Shown here piece after piece: positions 35,557 to 43,741 of a stretch of DNA of 64,000 nucleotides. The stretch is taken from contig NZ_JACHGH010000004.1 in assembly GCF_014207435.1 (NCBI RefSeq), forward strand, positions 186,001-250,000, in the 5' to 3' direction. The position numbers and the translations under genes are program-made. Origin of the DNA: Salirhabdus euzebyi (lineage in GTDB: Bacteria; Bacillota; Bacilli; Bacillales; Alkalibacillaceae). Within the stretch, counting starts at the first letter, position 1. Each line of letters begins with the position of its first letter. The notes under the pieces were generated by a model, which saw only the letters and a program-made list of their open reading frames with translations, ran no database searches and was not told the DNA's origin.

Positions 35557-36258
35557 ATGCAAAATTATTCAGGATTTATGGGAGGATTATACGCAGTAGC
35601 AGAATGGATTATGCGATTTTCCATAGTGAATTTTTTATGGATTATCATCAATCTTCCCATACTCCTTCTTACTATTATGATGGTGTTTGCACCTTCAACT
35701 GTTGAACTTGTGGCTCTTTCTGTCCCATTAATTATCTTATTACCGTTACTTTTTTATCCATCTACAATAGCTGTATATGCATCAGCTCGTGATTGGACGA
35801 TGGGGAAAGACACATCTTCTCTTTTAAGGACCTATTGGATCTATATGAAAGAAAGCTATAAAAAAAGTGTATGGGCAGGTATCCTATTAACGTTAATTTG
35901 GATCATTTGGACCATTGATTTTTTCTACTTAAAGGATCAGCATTCCTTATTTGGAATTATAATGATAATAATCGGATTAGCTTTACTTGTCTTTACGATT
36001 AATTATTTTTGTTTAAGCGTTCATTACTTCATGACAAATAAAGAGCTTTTTAAAAATGCTTTCCTCATTACAATTGGAAATCCATTACACTTTTTTGCGG
36101 TTTTACTTATAAGTGCGTCTATCTTATATATGAGCTTTAGATTGTGGTTTTTGTTTCCTTTTTTTACTGTTTCGGTTATATCATTTATGACTTTCTTTTC
36201 TTTTTATCGGTTCACATTAAAGATAGAGAAAAAGGCGCAAGAGTTCAAAAACCGTTAA
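35557..36258 (+). CDS. DUF624 (YesL-like) membrane protein
   Basis: A 233-residue protein with six hydrophobic segments, matching the YesL/DUF624 family that accompanies sugar ABC importers in Bacillales. Seen here are GGLYAVAEWIMRF at the start, the NLPILLLTIM helix and the central YWIYMKESYKKS loop. The role of YesL proteins is unknown; assisting transport is a guess from recurrent context. ATG 35557 follows CCAGGAGGG. Confidence 0.85.
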   Translation: MQNYSGFMGGLYAVAEWIMRFSIVNFLWIIINLPILLLTIMMVFAPSTVELVALSVPLIILLPLLFYPSTIAVYASARDWTMGKDTSSLLRTYWIYMKESYKKSVWAGILLTLIWIIWTIDFFYLKDQHSLFGIIMIIIGLALLVFTINYFCLSVHYFMTNKELFKNAFLITIGNPLHFFAVLLISASILYMSFRLWFLFPFFTVSVISFMTFFSFYRFTLKIEKKAQEFKNR

Positions 36259-36322
36259 GTATTAATATCGATAATAAATTTAGGATTCATAATTTGGAAT
36301 TCATAATAGGAAGTGAGCAAAC

Positions 36323-37411
36323 ATGGCGACAATTAAAGATGTTGCAAAAAAAGCAGGTGTGTCCATAAGTGTTGTTTCAAGAGCCTTTAATAATTATCCG
36401 GATATTAATGCAAAGACGCGCGAAAAAATATTTGAAATCGCAAAAGAACTTAACTACACGCCTAATATAGTAGCGAAAAGTTTATCTTCAAAAAGGCAGA
36501 AAACCATTGGCTTAATAGCTTCAGGAATATTTACAGAGAATACGAAAGACACCATTTCCTTTGAAATTTTAAAAGGTGTTTATACGGGCGTACAAGAGAA
36601 CGACTATGAATTGTCTATATTCTTGATTGATTCTTTCAAACAAGAACAAAAGAGCTATGCCCAGTTTTGCCGGGATCGAAAAATCGGTGGCATCATTGTC
36701 CAAGGAATTCGGACAGATGATCCTTATTTTCATGAGCTAATGGATACGAATATTCCATGTGTCATGATTGATTTGGCAACAGAATTAGATAATCAGCTTA
36801 TTGGAAGTGTGACGAGTGATAACTTTGGTGCAAGCCGAGAGTTAGCATCCTATCTTTTAGAAAAGAATCATCGAGATATTGTTGTCATGGCTGGAACGAA
36901 GGAAACGTATGTTAACGCCGAACGCTTCAAAGGAACGAAAAGTGCCTTTGACTCATATGGACTTGAACTTGCTGATGAAGATGTTCTGTATGCAGAGTTT
37001 TCCGAACATAAAGCGTACCTTTTAGCCAAAAAATATTTACAAGTAAAACGCCCTACCGCTTTTATTTGCTATAGCGATTTAATGGCGTATGGGGTTATGA
37101 AAGCAGTGAAAGAAAAAGGATTGCGGGTACCAGATGATATTTCAGTTGTAGGTTTTGACGATTTAATGGTAAGTGATTTTACTCAACCCCGTTTAACGAC
37201 TATTCGTCAGGATTTCTTTGAAATGGGTAAGCAATCTGCCCTCTTAGTCCAGCAAATGATGGAAAAGAAGGAAGGTACAAAACAAAAAGTAGTGAACTGT
37301 GAATTAATGGAACGTGATAGTGCAACAGGATGGAAGGAACACATAAAGGAGGAAGAAAAAAGTAATGAACAAACCGAACATACTAATGATTATCTCACAC
37401 GATACCGGTAG
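36323..37411 (+). CDS. LacI-family transcription regulator of the operon
   Basis: A 362-residue regulator with N-terminal helix-turn-helix (TIKDVAKKAGVSISVVSRAF) and hinge helix (PNIVAKSLSSKR), then a periplasmic-binding-protein-like ligand domain (residues 62-335; conserved FICYSDLMAYGVMKA and VPDDISVVGFDD). It most likely binds the AAAACGTTTT-core sites before the first GH65 gene and possibly the palindrome inside the FGE gene. Its last 16 codons run into the sulfatase gene (47-base overlap), forming a charged extension beyond the usual end. ATG 36323 follows AGGAAGTGAG. Confidence 0.9.
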   Translation: MATIKDVAKKAGVSISVVSRAFNNYPDINAKTREKIFEIAKELNYTPNIVAKSLSSKRQKTIGLIASGIFTENTKDTISFEILKGVYTGVQENDYELSIFLIDSFKQEQKSYAQFCRDRKIGGIIVQGIRTDDPYFHELMDTNIPCVMIDLATELDNQLIGSVTSDNFGASRELASYLLEKNHRDIVVMAGTKETYVNAERFKGTKSAFDSYGLELADEDVLYAEFSEHKAYLLAKKYLQVKRPTAFICYSDLMAYGVMKAVKEKGLRVPDDISVVGFDDLMVSDFTQPRLTTIRQDFFEMGKQSALLVQQMMEKKEGTKQKVVNCELMERDSATGWKEHIKEEEKSNEQTEHTNDYLTRYR

Positions 37412-38678
37412 GTTTTTAGGAAGCTACGGTTACAGTGTGGAAACCCCAGAGCTAAATGACATGGCTGAAAATGGTGTTAAATTTAACAATTACTTTTGTT
37501 CCCAACCACAATGTAGTCCAAGTCGTGGTAGCATCTTAACGGGAATGTATGGTCATAACCACGGAATGTTAGGGCTAGCGCATATGGGACATTCGATGAA
37601 AAAAGATATTGATACGATTCCATCTGAAATGAATAAATTAGGATATGAGACGCACTTAATTGGCTTTTTCCATGAATCAATCGATGGAGAACTTGACGGG
37701 GAAAAACTCGGTTATCAACATGTCGTAAATGTTCCAGGAAATGCTGCTGAAAAAGTAACGGATAAAGTCGAGGCTTTCCTGAAAGAAAAATCTCAATCCG
37801 AGCAACCTTTTTATGCTTCCGTAGGTTTTGAAGAAACACATCGTCCATTTGATGACTTTGACCCGGTACCACTTGATGAAGTACAAGTTCCCTCTTATTT
37901 ACCGGACACCCCAAAAGTAAGAGAGGATTTATCTTACTTTTATGGTTCGGTAAAAGAATTAGATAAAGCAGTCGGTAGAATAAAACGTTTACTAGAAGAG
38001 AATGGTTTAGCAGATACCACATTATTAATTTATACAACGGATCATGGGATTGCATTCCCGCGTGCAAAAGGAACTTTGCTCGATTCGGGATTAGAAACAG
38101 CGCTTATTATGAGACTTCCAGCTGGTATGAGGAACGGTGGTCGCATGCAGGATGAATTACTATGTAATATTGATTTAATGCCAACACTTATTGAACTTGC
38201 TGGTGGAAATGTGCCAGATGGATTAGATGGAAAAAGCTTCCTACCTTTATTAGCAGACGAAACATATGAAGAGCGAGAAAGCTTTTTCTGTGAACTATCC
38301 TGGCACGATCGTTACCATCCAATGAGAGGGATTCGCACAAAAAAATATAAATATATACGAAACTTTGAAGAAGGTCCAAAAGTATATTTGCCTTATGATC
38401 TACATGAAAGCCTGACAGGCCAAGAAGTTCGTGATGAATATTACGTTAGCAATTCAGAAGAAGAACTTTATGATCTAGAGAAAGATCCATTAGAGCAAAA
38501 TAATGTCGCAGATGATCAACAGTATAGCCACATTGTGAAGGATTTGCGAGAAAAGGTGGAACAATGGATGAAAGAGTCAAACGATCCATTGTTAGAAGGA
38601 CCAATTCCTGGGTACGAAGCAGAGGAATGGAAGAAGGAAATCGAGGCAGGGAATGTATATAAGAATTCCGGAAAGTAA
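37365..38678 (+). CDS. Cys-type sulfatase, N-sulfoglucosamine-sulfohydrolase-like, cytoplasmic
   Basis: A 437-residue type I sulfatase. The FGE-recognised motif C-S-P-S-R starts at cysteine 50 and is followed by GSILTGMYGHNHGM; the cysteine must become formylglycine for activity. The metal-site start reads SHDTGR (His-Asp where many sulfatases have Asp-Asp), and the later site is TTDHGIAFPR. Overall layout (VPSYLPDTPKVREDL, C-terminal ELYDLEKDPLE) resembles animal heparan N-sulfatase SGSH. No signal peptide is visible, so the substrate should be imported first. ATG 37365 with AAAGGAGGAAG lies inside the LacI gene end. The actual sulfated sugar is unknown. Confidence 0.9.
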   Translation: MNKPNILMIISHDTGRFLGSYGYSVETPELNDMAENGVKFNNYFCSQPQCSPSRGSILTGMYGHNHGMLGLAHMGHSMKKDIDTIPSEMNKLGYETHLIGFFHESIDGELDGEKLGYQHVVNVPGNAAEKVTDKVEAFLKEKSQSEQPFYASVGFEETHRPFDDFDPVPLDEVQVPSYLPDTPKVREDLSYFYGSVKELDKAVGRIKRLLEENGLADTTLLIYTTDHGIAFPRAKGTLLDSGLETALIMRLPAGMRNGGRMQDELLCNIDLMPTLIELAGGNVPDGLDGKSFLPLLADETYEERESFFCELSWHDRYHPMRGIRTKKYKYIRNFEEGPKVYLPYDLHESLTGQEVRDEYYVSNSEEELYDLEKDPLEQNNVADDQQYSHIVKDLREKVEQWMKESNDPLLEGPIPGYEAEEWKKEIEAGNVYKNSGK

Positions 38679-38687
38679 TTAAATGAC

Positions 38688-38720
38688 GGCTGGTCGTGGA
38701 TTATATTTGTACCAGCCTTT
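38688..38720 (+). terminator. hairpin after the sulfatase gene
   Basis: GGCTGGT / ACCAGCC followed by TTTCC. The T-run is short, so it probably ends only part of the transcripts. Confidence 0.4.
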
Positions 38721-38905
38721 CCATTAAATCTTGAAATTTCTCCGGATCTAGCTATGACCTAGTAGTGGTATTCCTAAATGCTATTTCCGGTTTTTTTGGA
38801 TATATTAAGCAGAGCAGACTATACGCTTGGGCCTGCATTAGTTCGTGCTTAACTAGGTGTCTATAAGAACATGAATAAAATGAAATGCTTAAAGGGGGAA
38901 GGCAA

Positions 38906-39868
38906 ATGAAAGATAAAGGTAATTCTTGTTGTTGTGGGCCAAGTCGCGGGGTGAACGAAAACGTTTTCGTTCAACTGTCGAATCAGGTGGCCCATACTTC
39001 CTCTTCTATTTTTGGTAAAGAAAAAATGATACATATTCCAGGTGGTAGCTTTTTAATGGGGACGGATACCGAACATGGGTTTCCGGAAGACGGAGAAGGA
39101 CCAGTTCGGACGATTGAAATAGACCCGTTTTATATGGATCCACATACAGTAACAAATGAAGAATTTCAACATTTTGTAAAGGAAACAGGGTATGTGACAG
39201 AAGCCGAACGCTTTGGTTGGTCCTTTGTTTTTTATATGTTTATAAGTGAAAATACAGCAAAAAACGTTCAGCAACGAGTTCAGCAAACTCCGTGGTGGTG
39301 GGTAGTAGAAGGAGCAAACTGGCTTCATCCTGAAGGGCCAGATTCCACTATCGAAAATCGAATGGATCATCCTGTTATACATGTTTCTTGGAATGATGCC
39401 CAGGCATATTGTAAATGGGCAGGAAAGAGATTGCCAACAGAAGCAGAATGGGAATTTGCTGCACGTGGAGGATTGGAACAGAAGTTATACCCTTGGGGTG
39501 ATGAGTTAACTCCAGAAGGTATACACTATTGTAACATCTGGCAAGGAAATTTTCCGAAAAGTAATACAAAGCAAGATGGATATGTAGGAACAGCTCCTGC
39601 TGAGTCATTTCCTCCGAATGGATTCGGATTGTATAACGTAGCGGGTAATGTATGGGAATGGTGCAGTGATTGGTTTAGTAAAGATGTTGGAAAACATGAA
39701 AAAAAGAATCCTAAAGGTCCGCCAACTGGTGATACACGTGTGATGCGAGGTGGTTCTTATTTGTGTCACCATACTTACTGCAATCGTTACCGAGTTGCAG
39801 CGCGTACATCAAATACAGCAGATAGTTCATCAGGAAATATTGGATTTCGCTGTGTAGTAGATGGTTAA
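38906..39868 (+). CDS. formylglycine-generating enzyme (FGE, SUMF1 family)
   Basis: A 320-residue copper- and oxygen-dependent enzyme that oxidises the CxPxR cysteine of sulfatases to formylglycine. Family hallmarks: IPGGSFLMGTD, NEEFQHFVKETGYVTEAERFGWSF, HPVIHVSWNDAQAYCKWAGKRLPTE-like segment, GNVWEWCSDW, and the active-site pair in LCHHTYCNRYR (Cys287 and Cys292, same spacing as Cys336/Cys341 of human FGE). The partner sulfatase is 227 bases upstream. Unusual: the N-terminus has three cysteines and the sequence C10-G-P-S-R14, itself an FGE target motif. A 22-bp palindromic operator-like site lies in codons 16-23. ATG 38906 has AAAGGGGGAAGG. Confidence 0.93.
   Translation: MKDKGNSCCCGPSRGVNENVFVQLSNQVAHTSSSIFGKEKMIHIPGGSFLMGTDTEHGFPEDGEGPVRTIEIDPFYMDPHTVTNEEFQHFVKETGYVTEAERFGWSFVFYMFISENTAKNVQQRVQQTPWWWVVEGANWLHPEGPDSTIENRMDHPVIHVSWNDAQAYCKWAGKRLPTEAEWEFAARGGLEQKLYPWGDELTPEGIHYCNIWQGNFPKSNTKQDGYVGTAPAESFPPNGFGLYNVAGNVWEWCSDWFSKDVGKHEKKNPKGPPTGDTRVMRGGSYLCHHTYCNRYRVAARTSNTADSSSGNIGFRCVVDG
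38952..38973. promoter_or_regulatory. intragenic LacI-type palindrome in the FGE gene
   Basis: Perfect 22-bp palindrome whose centre is GAAAACGTTTTC, sharing AAAACGTTTTCG with both operators before the first GH65 gene. It lies about 50 bases into the FGE coding sequence. Confidence 0.55.
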
Positions 39869-39894
39869 ACTATCAACAAGAAAGGATTTTACAA

Positions 39895-40569
39895 ATGACA
39901 CAACTCCCAAAACTTTTTATTTTTGATTTAGATGGTGTAATAACGGATACTGCTGAGTTTCATTTTTTAGCTTGGCAAAAACTAGCGGAAAAAATTGGCG
40001 TTTCCATTGACCGAGAGTTTAATGAGCAATTAAAGGGTATAAGTAGAATGGAGTCTCTTGAACGAATTATTGCATTAGATCCATCGTTGTCCCTTTCGGA
40101 TGAGGAAAAAGAATCATTAGCTACCGATAAAAATGAGTATTATAAGCAACTAATTGAATCAATTGGTTCTGAAAACACATTGCCTGGGATTGAAGAACTG
40201 TTGAAGGATATTAAAGCTAGCAATGTACAAATTGCTTTAGGATCTGCAAGTAAAAATGCACAAATGGTTTTAGATAAGTTAGGTTTAACTACGTATTTTG
40301 ATTATGTTGTCGATGCAGCTAAAGTAGCAAAAGGTAAACCAGACCCAGAAACCTTTACGACTGCAGCAGATGCTTTAGGAATTTCCTATGAGAATTGTAT
40401 TGGAGTAGAGGACGCAGCTGCTGGAGTACAGGCGATTAACGGTGCAAATATGTTTTCGGTTGGTGTTGGTTCTGAGGAATATTTAGCGAATGCTAATTAT
40501 ATTGTCAGTGATACATTAAAACTAGATTTTAATCAAATTATAAAAGAGTATACAGTCTGGAAAAAATAA
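39895..40569 (+). CDS. pgmB: beta-phosphoglucomutase
   Basis: A 224-residue HAD-family mutase converting beta-glucose 1-phosphate to glucose 6-phosphate. The catalytic DLDGVITDTAEFHF (nucleophile Asp and acid/base Asp two residues on) is followed by the cap motif KGISRMESLERI, LGSASKNA (motif II), KGKPDPETF (motif III lysine) and GVEDAAAGVQA (motif IV). It is the standard partner of GH65 phosphorylases. It lies 26 bases after the FGE gene and 42 before the second GH65 gene. Confidence 0.95.
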   Translation: MTQLPKLFIFDLDGVITDTAEFHFLAWQKLAEKIGVSIDREFNEQLKGISRMESLERIIALDPSLSLSDEEKESLATDKNEYYKQLIESIGSENTLPGIEELLKDIKASNVQIALGSASKNAQMVLDKLGLTTYFDYVVDAAKVAKGKPDPETFTTAADALGISYENCIGVEDAAAGVQAINGANMFSVGVGSEEYLANANYIVSDTLKLDFNQIIKEYTVWKK

Positions 40570-40611
40570 CGTAGTGTTTGTAAAGATTATACACAAGCAG
40601 GAGTGTTTCAA

Positions 40612-42894
40612 ATGACATGGAAATTAACAAAGTCGGAATTAGATAATCAAAACTTATTGATTGATGAAAGCCTTTTGTCATTAGGAAATGGTTATTTAGG
40701 TGTGCGAGGAAATTTTGAAGAGGGCTATACTAGTGGCTATAAATCAATAAGAGGTACTTATATTAATGCCTTCCACGATCAAACAGAAATTACGTACGGT
40801 GAAAAATTATATGCTTTTCCAGAAACTCAGCAAAAATTAGTGAATGTGATTGATGGACAAGATATTAACATTTATTTAGACAATGAACTGTTTTCCTTGT
40901 TTGAAGGGAATGTTATTTCTTTTGAACGTCATTTGCATTTAGATGCAGGCTATTCTGAAAGGATTATACATTGGGAATCGCCAAATGGCAAAGAAGTTAA
41001 ACTGCATTTTAGACGATTTGTTTCCTTTGTGACGAGAGAATTGTTCGCTATTGACGTGAAAATTGAGGCAATAAAAAATGTAGATAAAGTAAAAATTGTA
41101 TCCCGTGTTAATGGGGATGTATCCAATTTTGTTGATAAAGGGGACCCACGTGTTGCTTCTGGTCATGCGAAACGCCTACACGTATCAGAAGTGGAGAAAA
41201 TAAATGGGTATAGTGTCGTTAAAGATACGACATATGTGACGAATTTAGAGGTTGCTTGTGTAACGTCTACACAGATTGTTGCTGGAGAACACTCGTATAC
41301 TCATGATGTAGTAGATGATAGTGTTGTTGAAGAATATGTGTGTGATGGCAAGGATAGTATTCAATTTACGAAATATAATGTCTACACCGATACACTTAGA
41401 CATGAAGAGCAAATTGTTGAACACGCCATAGCCATTTTAGATAACATATCAAAAAAGCCTTTTGAAGAGTTGTTAGCTGCTCATAAATTATATTTAGATG
41501 ATTTCTGGGCAACGTCTGATATCAAAATAGATGGGGATGACGAGCTGCAAGAAGGTCTTCGCTTTAACCTATACCAGTTACTCCAATCAGTAGGAAAAGA
41601 CCCGGTTAGTAACATTGCAGCAAAAGGACTATCAGGTGAAGGTTATGAGGGACATTACTTCTGGGATACGGAAATTTATATTTTCCCTGTCTTCCTAATG
41701 ACAAATCCAGAAATTGCAAAAAACTTGTTAATGCACCGCTATTCTATTTTAGATAGTGCAAGAGAACGTGCCCAAGAAATGGGGCATAAAAAAGGTGCCT
41801 TATTCCCGTGGAGAACGATTACAGGACCAGAAAGCTCCGCCTTTTTCCCAGCTGGTACTGCTCAATATCATATTAGTGCAGATATTGCGTATAGCTACAT
41901 TCAGTATTACTTAGTAACGAAAGACGAAGAATTTTTACGTAATTATATGGCAGAAGTGTTGTTTGAAACAGCTCGACTATGGATCGATACGGGACATATG
42001 ACTGACGGTCAATTCAGAATCGATGAAGTAACAGGTCCAGATGAGTATACTTGCTTAGTTAATAATAACTACTATACAAATGCAATGGCGAAATATAATC
42101 TATTATGGGCTGAAAAAGTGTATCAGCAATTGAAAGAAGTAGATAGCGATTCGCTTAATGTGCTAGCAGAACGTATTGGATTAGCGCATGAAGAAGCTAC
42201 GGAATGGAAGAATGCAGGGGAAAACATGTACCTTCCATATGATAAAAAATTAAAAATTAACGCACAAGACGACAGCTTCTTACAAAAGGATCGTTGGGAT
42301 TTAGAAAATACGCCTGAGGATAAATTCCCGCTATTACTAAATTATCATCCATTGACACTGTATCGTTATCAAGTATGTAAACAGGCGGATACAGTACTTG
42401 CTCATTTTCTGTTAGAAGATGAACAAAATGAAGAAACAATTCGAAATTCCTATAACTATTATGAAGAAATCACAACTCATGATTCATCCTTGTCATACTG
42501 TGTATTCAGTATTATTGGATCTAAGCTAGGCTATAACGAAAAAGCATATCGTTATTTTAATGAAACAGCTCGCCTTGATTTGGATAATACACACGGTAAT
42601 ACGAAGGATGGTCTCCATATGGCCAACATGGGTGGCACATGGTTAGCTATCGTATACGGATTTGCTGGATTAAGGATAAAAGAAACCGGCATTTCGTTAC
42701 GACCATCCCTTCCTGAAAAGTGGAATTCTTTATCCTTCCACTTACAATATCAAGGAAGATTACTCAGAATTACGATGGATAAAGAAAATGTAACTTATGT
42801 AATAGAGAACGGGGATAGCTTAACAATTCAACACCACGAGGAATCAGTGGAATTAGAACAAGGAAAACCAGTAAAATTATCCATAAATAAATAA
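40612..42894 (+). CDS. GH65 disaccharide phosphorylase (second copy)
   Basis: A 760-residue inverting phosphorylase. N-terminal SLGNGYLGVRGNFEEGY, GHYFWDTEIY in the barrel, and general acid in VTGPDEYTCLVNNNYYTN (glutamate near residue 478); phosphate-site region VCKQADTVLAH, then TTHDSSLSYC. The VNNNYYTN form is that of YvdK-like maltose/trehalose phosphorylases, different from the first GH65 copy, so the two probably cleave different linkages. Products feed the adjacent beta-phosphoglucomutase. ATG 40612 with GCAGGAG upstream; the in-frame GTG at 40603 lies within that site. It ends the operon. Confidence 0.9.
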   Translation: MTWKLTKSELDNQNLLIDESLLSLGNGYLGVRGNFEEGYTSGYKSIRGTYINAFHDQTEITYGEKLYAFPETQQKLVNVIDGQDINIYLDNELFSLFEGNVISFERHLHLDAGYSERIIHWESPNGKEVKLHFRRFVSFVTRELFAIDVKIEAIKNVDKVKIVSRVNGDVSNFVDKGDPRVASGHAKRLHVSEVEKINGYSVVKDTTYVTNLEVACVTSTQIVAGEHSYTHDVVDDSVVEEYVCDGKDSIQFTKYNVYTDTLRHEEQIVEHAIAILDNISKKPFEELLAAHKLYLDDFWATSDIKIDGDDELQEGLRFNLYQLLQSVGKDPVSNIAAKGLSGEGYEGHYFWDTEIYIFPVFLMTNPEIAKNLLMHRYSILDSARERAQEMGHKKGALFPWRTITGPESSAFFPAGTAQYHISADIAYSYIQYYLVTKDEEFLRNYMAEVLFETARLWIDTGHMTDGQFRIDEVTGPDEYTCLVNNNYYTNAMAKYNLLWAEKVYQQLKEVDSDSLNVLAERIGLAHEEATEWKNAGENMYLPYDKKLKINAQDDSFLQKDRWDLENTPEDKFPLLLNYHPLTLYRYQVCKQADTVLAHFLLEDEQNEETIRNSYNYYEEITTHDSSLSYCVFSIIGSKLGYNEKAYRYFNETARLDLDNTHGNTKDGLHMANMGGTWLAIVYGFAGLRIKETGISLRPSLPEKWNSLSFHLQYQGRLLRITMDKENVTYVIENGDSLTIQHHEESVELEQGKPVKLSINK

Positions 42895-42918
42895 ATAAAT
42901 AAATAATTAAATAATTAA
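42885..42918. repeat. short AAAT tandem repeat
   Basis: Several AAAT/AATA units span the stop of the second GH65 gene; a likely slippage-prone microsatellite of little functional meaning. Confidence 0.5.
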
Positions 42919-42923
42919 GGTGA

Positions 42924-42960
42924 GCAGGAACAGTCATTTTAGCTGTTCCTGTTTTTTTTT
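42924..42960 (+). terminator. terminator of the GH65-sulfatase operon
   Basis: CAGGAACAG / CTGTTCCTG stem with a run of nine or more T residues. Confidence 0.85.
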
Positions 42961-43062
42961 GCATTTCCCTGAAAAAGCTACCTAGTAGTAAAGTTGGCAT
43001 ATTATGTTAAAATAAAATTGAATTATAAACTGACCGAAGTATGTTAGTGATGGGGTGACGCA

Positions 43063-43686
43063 ATGAACATAGAAGATATTTTTAAAAGAATTAATCAGCA
43101 TCCTCCAACTATTTTAGGTAGTGAGTCATTTGCCAAATTTTCCGTATTATTACCATTAATGGAAAAGAACAACGAAATCCATGTATTGTTTGAGGTTCGT
43201 TCACGTCAACTAAGAAGGCAGCCAGGTGAAATTTGTTTTCCAGGTGGAAAAATTGATAAAAAAGATTCTAGTGCAGAAGCAGCAGCAATACGGGAAACAA
43301 CAGAAGAGTTAGGTATTGGAAAAGAGCAAATTTCTAACGTTTATCCACTTGATTACCTAGTTTCACCCTTTGGAATGGTGATTTATTCTCATGTTGGCTT
43401 TATAAAAAGACCTTCTCTCATTAAAGCCAATCATGCCGAAGTGGAGGAAATCTTTACCGTTCCACTTTCCTTTTTTCTCAAACACAAGCCTGAAATTCAT
43501 CTTATACATACAAAACTAGAACCAGAGGAAAGTTTTCCTCTTCATCTTATTCCAGGGGGAGAAAATTACAATTGGCGAACACGGAGTATTGAAGAGTTTT
43601 TTTACATCTATGACCAAAAAGTAATATGGGGACTTACAGCTAGAATTTTGGCTCATTTTGTTGAAGTTCTAAAGGCAAATAGGTAA
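43063..43686 (+). CDS. CoA pyrophosphatase-type NUDIX hydrolase
   Basis: A 207-residue NUDIX protein. It has the CoA-branch signature: RSRQLRRQPGEICFPGG (the NuCoA-like element) leading into the NUDIX box with REXXEELG (RETTEELGIG). Such enzymes split CoA and its derivatives into phosphopantetheine and ADP. ATG 43063 follows GGGGTGACG. It is an independent gene after the GH65 operon terminator. Confidence 0.88.
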   Translation: MNIEDIFKRINQHPPTILGSESFAKFSVLLPLMEKNNEIHVLFEVRSRQLRRQPGEICFPGGKIDKKDSSAEAAAIRETTEELGIGKEQISNVYPLDYLVSPFGMVIYSHVGFIKRPSLIKANHAEVEEIFTVPLSFFLKHKPEIHLIHTKLEPEESFPLHLIPGGENYNWRTRSIEEFFYIYDQKVIWGLTARILAHFVEVLKANR

Positions 43687-43741
43687 ATCAAATGATTAAG
43701 TGAGTTTACTATAAAATTATTTTCATCAGGAGGTAAGGACG

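Noticed and set aside
35496-35705. 69-codon frame before the DUF624 gene
   Set aside because: It overlaps the DUF624 gene in another frame and lacks a proper site; the DUF624 start has CCAGGAGGG.
37483-38067. 194-codon minus-strand frame opposite the sulfatase
   Set aside because: Long, but it is a shadow frame; the composition is typical of reverse-complement reading and the sulfatase is clear on the plus strand.
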